From Adineta ricciae (taxonomy: Eukaryota; Rotifera; Eurotatoria; Adinetida; Adinetidae), in assembly GCA_905250025.1 (NCBI GenBank), contig CAJNOJ010000006.1:310001-374000 (forward strand): 64,000 nucleotides of DNA, read 5' to 3'. This document shows, piece after piece, positions 11,046 through 22,907 of this stretch. The notes beneath the pieces were generated by a model. That model saw only the letters and a list, made by a program, of their open reading frames with translations. It was not told the DNA's origin and did no database searches. Position 1 is the first letter of the stretch. Each line of letters opens with the position of its first letter. Both the position numbers and the translations under genes were made by a program.

Positions 11046-13911
11046 ATGAATTACTGGAATGAGGTAAATCAGACAAGAGTTGAATGATAGAAATTAAGTT
11101 GAAACACTTTTTTACATTTTAGTGGAAACGACACGAAGGAGCAATAGAAGATGAGACCAAAAGAATCCGGTTAGCAATGGATTCACGTTCATGGTGCAGT
11201 AAGTAAGATGATTTGCAGACGAACAGATTCTATATTCATTTTTCTTCTCAATCATAGGGCAAGCCACTCTTTTTTCAATTGGAAAATATAATTTTCGAAA
11301 CCAGAACGCCGTTGGTTCTCAATCGTTTCCTAATAAAGATGCGTCGTTGCCAGACAACAAGAAAAGTCCTCAATCGACTGATGCATCTTCGTTGATTAAT
11401 TTTACCAATGCTAGCGCAGTCGAATTACGAATCAATACAAATAACCAATTAGAAAGTAAACAAATGAATAATTAATACTCAAGATGACCTTCTTTCCTCC
11501 TAGAAATTGATTCGCATGGACCTGACGAGCCTGTGGTCATCACACGACGGCATTCGAAGCCGAGTCGACATAGTTCTATACAGAAAATCACGTCCGAAAT
11601 CCGTGAACATCAACTTCAACGATACAGAAATTATCAGAATCGTCTGACTGAACATGCACTCTATTCCTTGATGATTTCAGCCGATGGCATCGAATGTTAT
11701 AGTACGGAGTGTGAACCATCTGTCTTTACTACATCATATCGATGTCGAATATCAGAATTCGAAGCGTTGCGTTCAATCAATGATCAAGATATAAAACCTA
11801 ATGCTTCTTACATCTCTTTAAATAATTTATCGGATCTAATTGATCACGAACCTAATGTTTCAAGAAAGAACTCATTCGCACGTTCATCTAGTCATATCCT
11901 AATGCACAAACCTTCATTATTCCTTGCCGATATATTTAGTATACAGTCTGATCGACTCTCAATAGATAAATCTGTTGTTTTGTTCATAGATAAAATGACA
12001 CATGAACAACGTTCCAGATCGATTGTTGAATTGGCTAAACTACATGACCATTTGACTAAATCAAATAGTATGTCACAAGAGTTATCGTTAGAAATTTCTT
12101 CCTATTACAGATATCCTTCCTCATAGCTGCGATAAATAAACTACAACGGACTACATCGCTGCCAAATTTAAACAAAACAGCAGCAAGATTACATAGTGTC
12201 ACATCTTTGGTCACTGAGGAACCGAGCACAGGTTTATCGCTATTAGAAAATATAAGGTTTACTATCAATTTCGACTGTAGATGTGTCATTGAATGAATCT
12301 CATTTAAAAACGCCCGTCGATCAGCGTAAAAGCAATTTGAATAAAGAAAATGCGACCGATCACAAGATACGCACATCAAAACAGACTGCTCAACTTGCGC
12401 ACACGGACAGTTCATCGACAACTTCGTCTATAATTCCATCAACTACAACACACCTGCCAACAGTAAAATCATCTCCAAGTATTTCGCAATCGACTAGTCG
12501 ATCTCTTTTATACGATCATACAATTGTAGTTTCGACAAAATCACCTGACGTAGCAAAGGTGAATGAGATTCATACACAAAAATTCCCACCGAAAGCAAGT
12601 GAATCTACGCCTCACTCTATTTTCTTCTCATCAACGCCGCCATCTTCTCATATTCCTTTGTTAAAGAACGAAGGTACTCTTGAGATGAAGTTAAATGATG
12701 TTACTCACCATCTTTCTCAAAAAGGCACTGCCATATCATCAGCAAACGACGAAACAACATTCAGCTTTGCAAGGATGTCTTCAAAGCTAAAAGACGCAAC
12801 TTTACCTAGCACGTCTGACGAGATAGCAGCAAAGTCCGAAGCATTAGCTGCACCACCAAACACAACTGACGACGATACTTCTAGGACAACTCAATTAACA
12901 GCGACATCGACCGTTCGAACAATAACTGAGAATACCAACAATGACGATGAACAATTAAAACGCAGTAGTTTAGGTCTTGCACGCGACTCACTGGAACTTC
13001 TTCGCAACAATACACCTCATCATCGAACTAGCGATGAACAACTTCGAAGTCCGCAATCAAATGCCGATCATACTCCTCAAAAGCATAAATCCGTTTTAAA
13101 ACCGCGAGATATGAGCTCGGATGCTTTGCTAACACCAAAACTCATCTCATACATTGACGTGGACCAATTCAAGGATGATAAATACTCGAGAGAGCAACAA
13201 ATACAGTAAACTCAATTGAGACATCTCTCGAAATTATTTTAATAGACACTTTAGACGTCGTTCTCTTACCATGGAAGATGGTGGAACCATAATCTCATGC
13301 ACGAGCCCAAAGCCTAAACGTGACTCGTTGACTCTACTTCAACAGCATCAGTCCGAAACGTTATCTTTTCGCTCTGGTCATTATCATTTATCGAATTATG
13401 ATGATAAACATGTGGAGTTCATTCGTGAACCAGGCAACACTATCACACCTGTTCTACACGTAGGGAGAGGAGGCAAATCCGTGCGAGAATCTTTTCGCCC
13501 ATTGAACCATATATTTTATACGTATTACTTTCTAGAAATATGTCCTTCACAAACATGTAAATCCCACATTTTGCAATGGCTACTATCATCATATTCTGTA
13601 TCCCATCCTTGATGCATCGGAACGATCGAAAAGTGAAACATCACTGATCAACCATCAGTGTAATGTCGATGTCGATAGTCGTAGACGACGTTTGTGTCCG
13701 AATACAACTTCTCGACAACATACATCACAAATTTCACTGACATCCATAGCAATACCACGTACAGAGACAAATGAAGGTAAGTTACTCTGTGTTTTACCGT
13801 TTATGAAAAACGAAATCAATAACTACTTTTGTAGAAGTGTATTTGACAAAAAAAGACTACGACAGAATGGTTCACTTGATTATAACATCATTATTGAGAA
13901 AGAAAAAGTAA
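11046..13911 (+). CDS. Large disordered protein of unknown function
   Basis: Nine exons (11046-11063, 11123-11198, 11258-11455, 11504-12067, 12127-12231, 12281-13205, 13246-13459, 13536-13776, 13835-13911) join with consistent phases to 805 aa. An in-frame stop lies just before the ATG. Exon 1 encodes only MNYWNE. The N-terminus continues WKRHEGAIEDETKRIRLAM, a helix that may be the conserved anchor. The middle is Ser/Thr/Lys-rich and almost certainly disordered, with short motifs such as RTTSLPNLNKTAARLHSVTS that look like phosphosites. A more ordered C-terminal piece (KYVLHKHVNPTFCNGYYHH and DYDRMVHLIITSLLRKKK) closes it. No domain is recognised. It could be a cytoskeletal or ciliary scaffold, but that is only a guess from its neighbours and composition. 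Confidence 0.7.
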
Positions 13912-14379
13912 CGTTTATTACAGCTTTTACTTATGTTTGTTTTTCTTTAAAGAAAAAATCCAATTCAATCTCCAGTACAAATAAACAATCGCTTGGCTAC
14001 TCTTCAAAATATAATTCTGTTGATTTTCCTAATTTCCTTCTATGTATTCATATTTATTAAAAGTCAATATTGGCAAGAATACAATAAAAACTAATCGTCT
14101 TATCAAGCCCCATACACAAACTATCAAATATCCAATTTTATCTCAGTTCTGCTTCATCGCCCATTCGCATGTTTATATCTATAGCGATATCACAATGACC
14201 AATGTGATTGTAGCGACTATAAATTAGGATTGGTAGTAAATTAACTAATGTTAAGCTTTTCCCGTTCTCCCTCCCTCTCTTCGTGTATCTGTGGGGGGTG
14301 GGTGATGGTATATCCCGCCGTGGTCATATGGTCTATCTGTTCTGTTGCTAGTGCAAAGCTTCGCGGTGATTCTCGATTG

Positions 14380-14397
14380 TTCGAGTACCTTCTCGAA
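14380..14397 (+). promoter_or_regulatory. Heat-shock-element-like site upstream of HSP40
   Basis: Four alternating pentamers at 5-bp spacing: TTC, GTA (one mismatch from GAA), TTC, GAA (14380-14382, 14385-14387, 14390-14392, 14395-14397). This is the nTTCnnGAAn array bound by HSF. It lies about 340 bp before the DnaJ ATG, where heat-shock control is expected. Binding is inferred only. Confidence 0.5.
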
Positions 14398-14536
14398 TAG
14401 AACTTCTTTTCTTTTCTTCTTACGAAAGAACGACACAGATGAGTGTGTTAGAGAAAAGAAAGAAGTGTGCATCCTATGTATGTTGTTGTCGTCGTTGTAG
14501 GTGATACGCAATCATCATATAGAATACAAAATAGCA

Positions 14537-14555
14537 AGAGAGAGAGAGAGAGAGA
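14537..14555. repeat. (AG)n microsatellite
   Basis: Simple dinucleotide run in the 5' flank of the HSP40 gene, a common GAGA-like promoter feature. Confidence 0.7.
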
Positions 14556-14737
14556 AAATGAGTGAATTGCAACATGTTATTCAGTAAGTTCTATAGACCT
14601 ATATAGTTTTGAGAAGAAAAGAACACAAAAAAATAAAACTATTACTCACGGTTATGAACAAATATGTTTCGTCGTTTATAGATTTATTTTTTGCTCGACT
14701 TTTCATATAATATATTTATTCCTGAATACGATATATT

Positions 14738-16367
14738 ATGGGCAAAGATTATTATAAAATCCTGGGTAAGTCATGGTTGATATTAAAGCGAATCGTTTTT
14801 CACTGAACATTTGTTTCGTTCTTTTTAGGTTTAAGCAAAGGCGCCACTGATGATGACATCAAAAAAGCTTATCGAAAGCTGTGAGTATAGAGTAAATCTG
14901 ATTTTAACGTGGAATCTCATCAAGATCTATTTGTTTAGTGCGCTAAAGTATCATCCAGATAAGAATAAAGAAGCAGGTGCCGAAGAAAAATTTAAAGAAG
15001 TTGCCGAAGCGTATGAAGTATTATCTGACCCCAAAAAGAAAGAAATTTTTGATAAATACGGTGAAGAGGGTATGATATCGAACGAACTAATCTTTATATA
15101 TTTGTCAATACGTGTATGTTTACGATATGCATATGTTTAGGTCTGAAAGCCGGTGGAGGTGGCGGTGGCGGTCCCGGTGCAGCTGGTCAACAATTCTTTT
15201 ATTCCAATGTTGATCCCCATCAAACATTTCGCATGTTTTTTGTATGTGTTCATCGAAAATGGATGACAGTTTTGTTCGAAGTCTATTTTTTTTTATAGAA
15301 TGGCGCAGATCCATTCGCAATGTTCTTTGGTGGTGAGGGTGACGATGATGATGGACCGGGCGGTGGTTTTGGAGGATTTTCAGGATTGGGAGGATTTCAT
15401 TTTGGTGGTGCTGGTATGGGCGGACGTGGAGCTCCTCAAAGTCAAATGCAACGGAAGAAAACACAAGATCCGCCTGTTGAACACGAACTATTTGTTTCCC
15501 TAGAAGAAATTGCATCTGGTACGACAAAAAAGATGAAAATTTCACGGAAAGTTTTAAATCCAGATAATCGCACGACACGCATGGAAGATAAAGTTTTAAC
15601 GATTGAAATCAAGCCTGGATGGAAGCAAGGTACTAAGATCACCTTTCCACGCGAAGGCGACCAAAGTCCATCGACCATACCAGCTGATATCGTATTTATC
15701 ATCAAAGACAAAGTCCATCCAGTTTTTCGACGAGATGGTAGTGATCTTCTCTATACCGCAAAAATTAATCTCAAAGATGTAAGTTTGAAAATAAGAGAAT
15801 TGACAAGTGATCAATCATTGAATGATTAAATGATTGCATCACTATCGTGAATGTAAAAAGAAGGGGAGAGAGAGGAGAAAAGAACGAGTGTAAAGTATTA
15901 CTTAATCAAACGAAAAGAAAAGAAACTACACGCAATCGATTAGGTTCATTTTTCGGGATCAGAAAAATAGTAGAATTTAAAAAATGTAAACTTTCCGTCT
16001 TGCCGCTCGGAATTAGTTCGTAGAAAGATACTCAATTCCCAATAAACAACAAAACGAACGATTCAATGGCATATTACTCATTGGAACACAATCATACCTG
16101 AAGTGATTGTTTGTTTTTCTTTCTTTCTTTCAGGCATTATGCGGTACGACAATAACTGTCCCTACACTTGAACAATCTCGTGTACGTAAATTACAGCTAA
16201 ATGAAGTGATTAAACCAACTACAGAAAAACGATTGACTGGTGACGGTCTACCATTTCCGAAACAGCCAACGAAACGAGGTGATATTGTTGTGAAGTTCGA
16301 TATTAAATTTCCTGATACACTTACTAAAGAACAAAAAGAAGTGATCTCGTCCACATTACGTGCCTAA
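14738..16367 (+). CDS. DNAJB: DnaJ/HSP40 co-chaperone, DNAJB1/4/5 type
   Basis: Six exons (14738-14765, 14829-14880, 14939-15069, 15141-15241, 15299-15778, 16134-16367) give 341 aa, the usual class B (type II) length. The J domain [20 protein letters not shown] contains the HPD triad in [12 protein letters not shown] Gly-rich linker with [12 protein letters not shown] follows. The two C-terminal beta-sandwich domains include [16 protein letters not shown], a substrate-binding fold without the zinc finger of class A. It stimulates HSP70 ATPase and delivers unfolded clients. Intron 5 is 355 nt, the others are about 55-70 nt. A heat-shock-element-like site lies upstream, which suggests stress control. 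Confidence 0.93.
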
Positions 16368-18939
16368 AGAATAAATCAGAAGAAAAAGTATCAATAGATA
16401 TCTGTCGCATTTCATTCTTTTATTTGTATGTATATTTTCCACCGCATTTACAGCTGATCAACGGCATTTCAACCATATAAATATAAATATCTATGCAGAG
16501 TCATCTCTAATGACTTTGTTCTCTGTGCATTGTAGACGATTCTCCTGTTTGTTTGTTCATTCTGTCTCTTTCTTTCACTTTTTTTGTACGTTTCACTTTT
16601 TTTTTGTCTGCTCAAAACACAAACACATATTGGAGTGAGCGATTTACTCGCTCGTATGTGTATAATGATCTGTGAGGTATAAAAACTACAACTACGATAA
16701 CTTTCTGTACTAGAAGAATATTATTTTGTTTTAATATCAAACACAGAAGAAGAAAAAACATCGATTTGTCAAACTTATCCATCGGACAAGTTCATCTTTG
16801 ACAGATTTCATTGCACGAAGCTTTGTTACACAGCTAAGCTTTTCGTGTAGAGAATTGTGTTATTTGTATTTGTTATTACTTCGTCAATCGCACGATAAGA
16901 TGATAAACGAGAATTGTCGTCGAAATCCATTCTCATCACAATAGATTACGAACGAAATACCAGTGTGCACTGCTTTCAATAGTTTATTTTTATTCAATAA
17001 TCAATCGACTGAACATCGATATTGAATTGTTCTGCAAATGCAAATCTCACTACTTGTTGCTTTACGGTGTAATTGTTCTGCTGCATTTCTTTCTTTAATC
17101 ATGAAGAATGATTATTTAATCAAAAAGGAATGAGTACATAGCTATGAACAATTTTACTGTTGTCCTCTCGATCATATCCGTTCGTTGTCTCTACTACCTA
17201 TGTTCAACACATATACGTCAAATAGTCTCGATAATTCATCTGCAAACAGAGGAGAAAATGCTTATACCTCATCGGTTTCTTTTCTTTTGTCCACAAAGGA
17301 AACCATCGTTTTGTGTTGTTTTCATTATCTCCGATAGTCGATGGTCAGAACAAGAACACAAATAACTTCAACTAAGCTGCGTGATGCAATCTCGTATACA
17401 TTATCAAATGAATGTCTTTCGACAAGTTAGATTCGATTGAATAAGATGAATTAGTTATGAACACAATTCAAATTCCATGTTTTATCCAAGAGAATCTGTA
17501 AGTATGAAAGCGTTGTTAATTGAAACGCATGGTCGTTATTTCTAATGATTATTCACCGGAGAAAAATATTTTGATTCCTAGAGATAAAAGTGTGTTCTGA
17601 GAGAAAGAAACGAGCGTGTATAGCATTTCGATAACGTAAAAAAGTCGCAGAGGCATCAATTGATATTAGACAACTAGTGACTTAGTCAAATACTGATAAG
17701 AAGATAAAACGAAAAAAAGTATTAATAAATTTGTTAGTGTCAGACGAAAAGTTATATTATGAGAAGAACGATTCTATTTTACGAAATATTTCTACTGAAC
17801 GCATTAACATAGTGGCTTCTATGGCTATTCAATTGATAGACATGGTAAGAACAAATTTGTCACTTTGAGTTTCTTTGTATGAGAGTGTTTATATAAATAT
17901 AAGATATTGTTTGAAAGTTAAGTTGTTTTTCATATGCATATTTATGAAACTCGCAACAGATGCTAAACGTAAAATTTTATTTGTGCGTTTGCGATGACAC
18001 ATCAGTTTGACACGGATCGTTTTCAGAGTCATTTAATTCGAAGGTTTCAATGATTTCATCCATTTGTTATTGCGGATATGACCCAGGTAAAATGAATTGT
18101 GAGAATATATTCCGACTACGGGTGAAATGATACATCATGTTGTTTAGTTTAATTGAAAGTCTTCGTTATTGGCTTAATTAGGGAAGTGAAAGAATAGGCG
18201 CTCCTTTTCTGTAGAATACTCCGGTGTTTATCTATTCTCTAATAATATAAATGACACGATATGTTACGGTGATCGCTTGTAAATATCAAGAATTGAGTGA
18301 GAACATCATTAATAGCTACGCATGTATCTAAGCTCTGTGTCAACATGAAAGAACATAATATAGGGGTACACATTTCTTGTTTAATGTACTGACTCAAGGA
18401 GAATAGATGTATGTTTGTTCATCGTTTAGAGAATTTAGCTAAGGTTGAAATGTTTGAAAATTAAATGCCAAGGAGCCGTGAGGAAGCTTTTGAAAGAATC
18501 TTTGGTGAGCTATTTTGATATAGCAAAAGAAGAGCTTATTTTGTCACTAAAACATTCAGATGCAGTTGATGGTATCAATGAGACATCGATCATACTCTTA
18601 GCATGCCGAATATTCAAAGCTAAATTTGAGATTTCTCGAAAACGCCATGGTGTCATCGTGCTGAATAGTTATCTTTTCAGTTGATTGTAACGAGCTAGGA
18701 GCTCTCCTTTTCGCGCCTACCCACATTTTGATTGTCTCGAAAATATCGCTCACATCAGTCAGATTTTACCGTTTTTTTTTGTTAACAACGTGTGATATAA
18801 AAGATCTGACCAAAAGTTTTCTAACTTCAAAACTTCAGCATCCGGATGATGTTTCTTTCTTTATATCGTCGCGGATTCTAATGTAGACTGAACGATACAG
18901 GTAGGAAAGAACATGCAGCAATAAAACGTGAGAAACTCA
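16368..18939. other. Long intergenic region
   Basis: About 2.6 kb of AT-rich DNA between the HSP40 gene and the first C1GALT1-like gene. GAATAAATC at 16369 may be the HSP40 polyadenylation signal. Short open frames (for example 18445-18684) show no domain or splice support. No repeat or RNA gene was recognised. Confidence 0.5.
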
Positions 18940-20168
18940 ATGATGGAGTGCTCGGAGCGTGTGGTTTTAATAAACTCCCATGGAGACCGAACCATCTGTA
19001 TCGCGTTTAACCATCATTGGAATTCGTTTCCATTATCTGAAAGATATTTTTCATTTGTACAGAAACGTTTTATAACAATTGGACTTGCAATCACTAGTCT
19101 TACTTTGATCACAATATTTTATATCAGCAATTCTTCAAACAGTAATTATTTCGATTTTCCAAAGTTTCAATTATATAATACCAATAATTACACGCAGTCC
19201 ATTAACACAACACGTATATGTTGTCTGATACTGACAACACCGAAGAATTTTCTTACTCGAGCTAAAGCAATTCATGATACATGGGGTCCATTGTGTGATC
19301 GACATTTTTTCATCACGGAAAACTCATCGGAGTCAAACTCAGTCGAACAAATTAACATCACGAGAGAACTGCCTATCGCTCCAATCACAAATATCATACC
19401 TGGTTATGATCATTTGACTCAAAAATCAGTGTCAGCATTTTTGTTTGCATATCAAAATTATATAAATGATTTTGACTGGTTCGTCAAAGCAGATGATGAT
19501 ACATTTATTATCGTGGAAAATCTTCGCGCATTCTTAAGCAAACAAAATACATCTGAACCTGTCACGTTTGGATATAATTTTAAAGTATGTTATTTTCATT
19601 TCGAAAGTATTCCTCCTATCGAATGTCATCTACACACATGAATGACGCTGTTTTCACTTTTAGGTTATTGTACCGAAAGGATATCATTCAGGGGGAGCAT
19701 CTTACGTGCTAAGTAAGGAATCACTTCGACGGTTTTACACGGCGCACACAAATCCGAATTCATCATGTCGAAAAGATGGTGGTGCTGAAGACGTCGAAGT
19801 TGCCAAATGTCTTCGAAACGAAGGTGTATATCCCGGCAAGTCACTCGACGATCAAAATCGTGAACTCTTTCATCCACTTCCATTCCATGATCATTTCCGA
19901 GGCTCATTTCCCGATTGGATGCTGTCCTACGCAGAAAATCCACTAGAAGCTGTAATATCTCAGCTAAGGCTATCCTATGAATAACTACGATTTTTTCTTC
20001 GCTTAGAAATACGGCTGTTGTGGTGATCAAACGATATCGTTTCATTACGTATCGCCCGAAGATCAATATCTAATGCATTTTCTACTTTACAAAATTCGAC
20101 CAATATCTCCTATCCACAGAAGATCCATCGATAGATTTGCTCGTTCTACAGCACCGGTGACATCATAA
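18940..20168 (+). CDS. C1GALT1: C1GALT1-like beta-1,3-galactosyltransferase, copy 1
   Basis: Three exons (18940-19584, 19664-19951, 20007-20168) give 364 aa, the usual core 1 synthase length (human about 363). It is a type II Golgi protein: a short cytosolic tail, then a membrane anchor (FITIGLAITSLTLITIFYIS, residues about 45-65), then the catalytic domain. Family motifs are ICCLILTTPKNFLTRAKAIH, TWGPLCDRHFF, the metal-binding DDD in WFVKADDDTFI, GYHSGGASYVLS, CRKDGGAEDVEVAKCL, and KYGCCGDQTISFHYV near the end. The enzyme transfers Gal from UDP-Gal to GalNAc-Ser/Thr to make the core 1 O-glycan. An upstream GTG-led extension is ignored; ATG 18940 is the first in frame. A paralogue lies at 28.7 kb. 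Confidence 0.9.
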
Positions 20169-20597
20169 TTAAAATCGAATACTGATCATTTGCAATATCT
20201 ACTATGGTTAACAAAAAAATAATGCGGCGACTGAACGTACACGGATGTTCAGATGTGTACTTCTAATATTGTTATTGTTTTGTTGATAATAAATATTTGA
20301 CTTAATTTCTGTCACGAAAATCAGATGGACTTCAATACAACGTCTGAAAGTCGGGAGTTATCGGTTAACTAACTGCAACATCAGCATATTTATCGGCTTG
20401 AAAACCTATATGATTATCTCAAATGATCAGTTGCTTTCATATTTATTTTTATGACGTAACATTCAACATGACATTGGACATACGTTCGTCGCCTACATAT
20501 TCAAGAGCTTTGAAAACAACAATCAGAGTGACATTAATAGAAGCAGTCAGATGATCATGAATACCGAATAAGCAATCATACGCTAATTGTGATGAGC
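20169..20597. other. Convergent intergenic region
   Basis: 3' flanks of C1GALT1 copy 1 (plus) and secreted-family copy A (minus). AATAAATA near 20289 fits a polyadenylation signal. No gene is seen. Confidence 0.5.
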
Positions 20598-21380
20598 TTA
20601 TGTTAAGTATTTCGTGTCGAGACCATTGATGCCAGTAATTAGATCTTCCATCCATTGCCGAAGATGTCTAGCGATAACTATAGCGCGAACAGCATAATAA
20701 TCGGATAAACAAAGATGTATCATTCTAGCTGAAAAAATCAGTCGATCGTTGATTTCATGAATTGATTTCCATGGTGTGGAAAAAACGTTCATCACATTTC
20801 GATACCGACACACCATTTCAAGTTTCAAAACCGTCTGAATATTCGCAAAAGCATGGTCAACACCTTGTCCGTAGTTGTTTTCTAGCCGACGTACATCTCC
20901 GATATTGTTTGCAAAATAGATAAGAGCATTGTGCGTTTCGGCCAACAGCTCAACAAGAAACTTCTAAAATAGACCAGTATTAATTAAATATTCGCTTCAC
21001 TATTATCGACTTACTCGATTGATATTATTTTTTTCGGACAGGTCAACAAGATAGTGTGAAGGAGGAAGGCTTGAACGAGTATAATTCCTCTCTATGGTTA
21101 TACGCTGAAAGACTTTATCGGTCAGTTTCGATTGGATAATCTAGAAAAAGTTCTGTTTGGTACGCGCAGTGAGATGATCAGTACTAACGCTTTCTTCGAT
21201 TTCAAGTGTCTTTCGAATGATGTGCTCTGCTTTGCTCGTAATCTCTTTGAACTCGTCTTTGACACATAGGATACTATGATTTATTTGGCACATATGATCA
21301 TCTTTTGTTCGTTGTTCGCTCTGTAAGATCAGACACATCATTGAAATGTAGATAAAACAGATTCTCGACGTACAAGACAT
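20598..21380 (-). CDS. Secreted three-exon family, copy A
   Basis: Minus-strand exons 21189-21380, 21015-21140 and 20598-20963 give 227 aa. It starts with a hydrophobic signal-like segment (SRICFIYISMMCLILQ). A Cys pair follows (MCQINHSILCVKDEFKEI), then a 42-codon middle exon. The last exon has a helical domain with EMVCRYRNVMNVF and a C-terminal RHLRQWMEDL. The middle exon is 126 nt in all five local copies, and the last exon has matching boundaries. No known domain is recognised. The donor of exon 1 is GTTAGT, which is weaker than in copies B-E. This is the most divergent copy and is likely an older duplicate. Confidence 0.7.
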
Positions 21381-22091
21381 TTGTTAAACTAAAGTAGTAG
21401 CCGTAACAATTGCATTGGCTCGACACAGAAATGTTCACTTCACTTACCTCTTTTCCAATGTGTAGTTCTTCTTCCTCTAATTTATGTTACAGTGAATCTA
21501 GACCTGATCCCACGATTTTCAGTGAACTAGTTCGATTAAATAGTACCTACAAGCAGCCTACGCGTCTACTATAGCCTCCGCTGAAATCAATATTGTACAA
21601 CATATTTGACGTGTTTCTAACTACCAAACTTCAATCAGTCTAATACTTCGGATTGTAGACGTCATCAATAGGTGAAAAATAAACTTTCCTTCTTTTTTAT
21701 GGATCTGTCACTTCTCTGATAATTCAAATAAATGAACAGATGTGATCGCAGATTATTATTATAATAATAACTGCGACGACTGACAATCAATATTATTCCT
21801 ATAACAATCAACGGATAGTCCTAAATCCAATATTTCAGAGTTCAACATTCTATCATACATGATTACTACTTCACTCCATCATAGAGGAAAACCGGCTATG
21901 TATTACTGTTGTTACACTACACTTTTCATTCCTTTACCTAATATCCATTTGCAAGGATATGATCTGAGATTGAACAGATCGTCATCAGTGATATATGCCT
22001 GCATGCTTCAACATCAACTATCTTTATTTAAGTTAAATCATTGCATTCTAACAATATAACATCTTTCAACACATCAACAACAATCACGTCA
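21381..22091. other. Intergenic region between copies A and B
   Basis: AT-rich DNA with no gene. From about 22017 it belongs to the B/D duplicated unit: the TTTATTTAAGTTAAATCATTGC stretch recurs near 26577. Confidence 0.5.
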
Positions 22092-22835
22092 CTACTGTAG
22101 TTTTCCTTCAAGTTTATCAAGAATCTCGCTGATCAGATCCATCCACTGTCGCAACAATCGAACTGTGATCATCATTTGAGTGTGATGCATCAGTGTGGTC
22201 AGCTCACGTTTTCGCATCCTTCCCAACTGAACCCCGATCATGTCGTTCATTGATGCATATCCTTCTGCAAACACATGGAGAATGTTTCGGTAACTACAGA
22301 TCATCTCTTCTTGCAAGATCACTTGGATCCGATCGAATAGGTCATGCACTTCGTCGTTCTCTGACATGCTTTGCAGATGTCGGATGTTATCCACTGATTT
22401 GTATAGATAACTAGCAGCATAGTCTTGCTCCTTCATCAGATGTACCAGATCACTCTGAATGTATAAAGGTGTGATTGACAGAGATGCAGACAGAGAGAAG
22501 AAGCGTTCATACTTTATCGATGTTGTTCATGATCATAAACTGTTGATGAGTTTTGGATGATGGTAATGAGTTGTTGATGCTGGATAGTTTGTTGATGATG
22601 TGATTTTGTAGAGTGAGTGTATTTGGATCTCGTTGACGCTGCAAGAGAGGGTGATGTATGCGTGTGAAGGAGAGGGGGAGGAGGAGGAGGAAGAGAGTGC
22701 ACTTACAACGTTTTGTTCGATTTGTATGGTCAGTGTGTGGATGTTCTTGGCTGCTGTAGCTATTTCATCGAGTGTTCGTTGAACACAGATGATGACGGAT
22801 GGTGGGCCGCCACAGATGGTATTATCGATGTTGAC
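22017..22835. repeat. Duplicated unit, copy 1 (gene B body)
   Basis: Near-identical to 26570-27200, except for 186 nt missing from the second copy. Similarity drops sharply at the signal-peptide codons, then a weaker, older similarity continues upstream (about 23170-23560 versus 27580-27900). This implies one old tandem duplication plus a recent homogenised tract. Confidence 0.7.
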
Positions 22836-22907
22836 TGGTTCTTCACTATCCACAAGTGAAAACAGATTTACCGTTAGGACACAGATAAGAATGCGAAAAT
22901 GTACCAT
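22092..22907 (-). CDS. Secreted three-exon family, copy B
   Basis: Exons 22707-22907, 22513-22638 and 22092-22454 on the minus strand give 229 aa. The signal peptide is MVHFRILICVLTVNLFSLVDS, then the mature start EEPVNIDNTICGGPP with the Cys pair IC..IICVQRTLDEI. The middle exon (42 codons) ends in MIMNNIDK. The last exon carries EEMICSYRNILHVFAEG and LLRQWMDLISEILDKLEGKLQ. Exon lengths match copies C and E (126 and 363 nt), although much of the protein differs. Intron 1 is a short CT/GA-rich stretch. Copy D is nearly identical from the mature start onward, but its signal peptide differs. The function is unknown. Confidence 0.75.

Larger units (their letters stand above)
13912..14737. other. 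Intergenic and promoter region of the HSP40 gene
   Basis: Contains no gene. It carries a heat-shock-element-like site (14380-14397) and an (AG)n tract (about 14537-14555). A consensus donor-like site CAGTAAGT near 14581 could mark a 5' UTR intron of the DnaJ gene. Confidence 0.5.

Noticed and set aside
18445-18684. 79-aa frame in the long intergenic region
   Set aside because: Flanked by stops in plausible splice frames, with no similarity or upstream exon.
22514-22702. 62-aa Pro/His/Ser frame in copy B (also 26882-27070 in D)
   Set aside because: It runs across intron 1 and exon 2 in another frame; it is identical in both copies only because the segment is duplicated.
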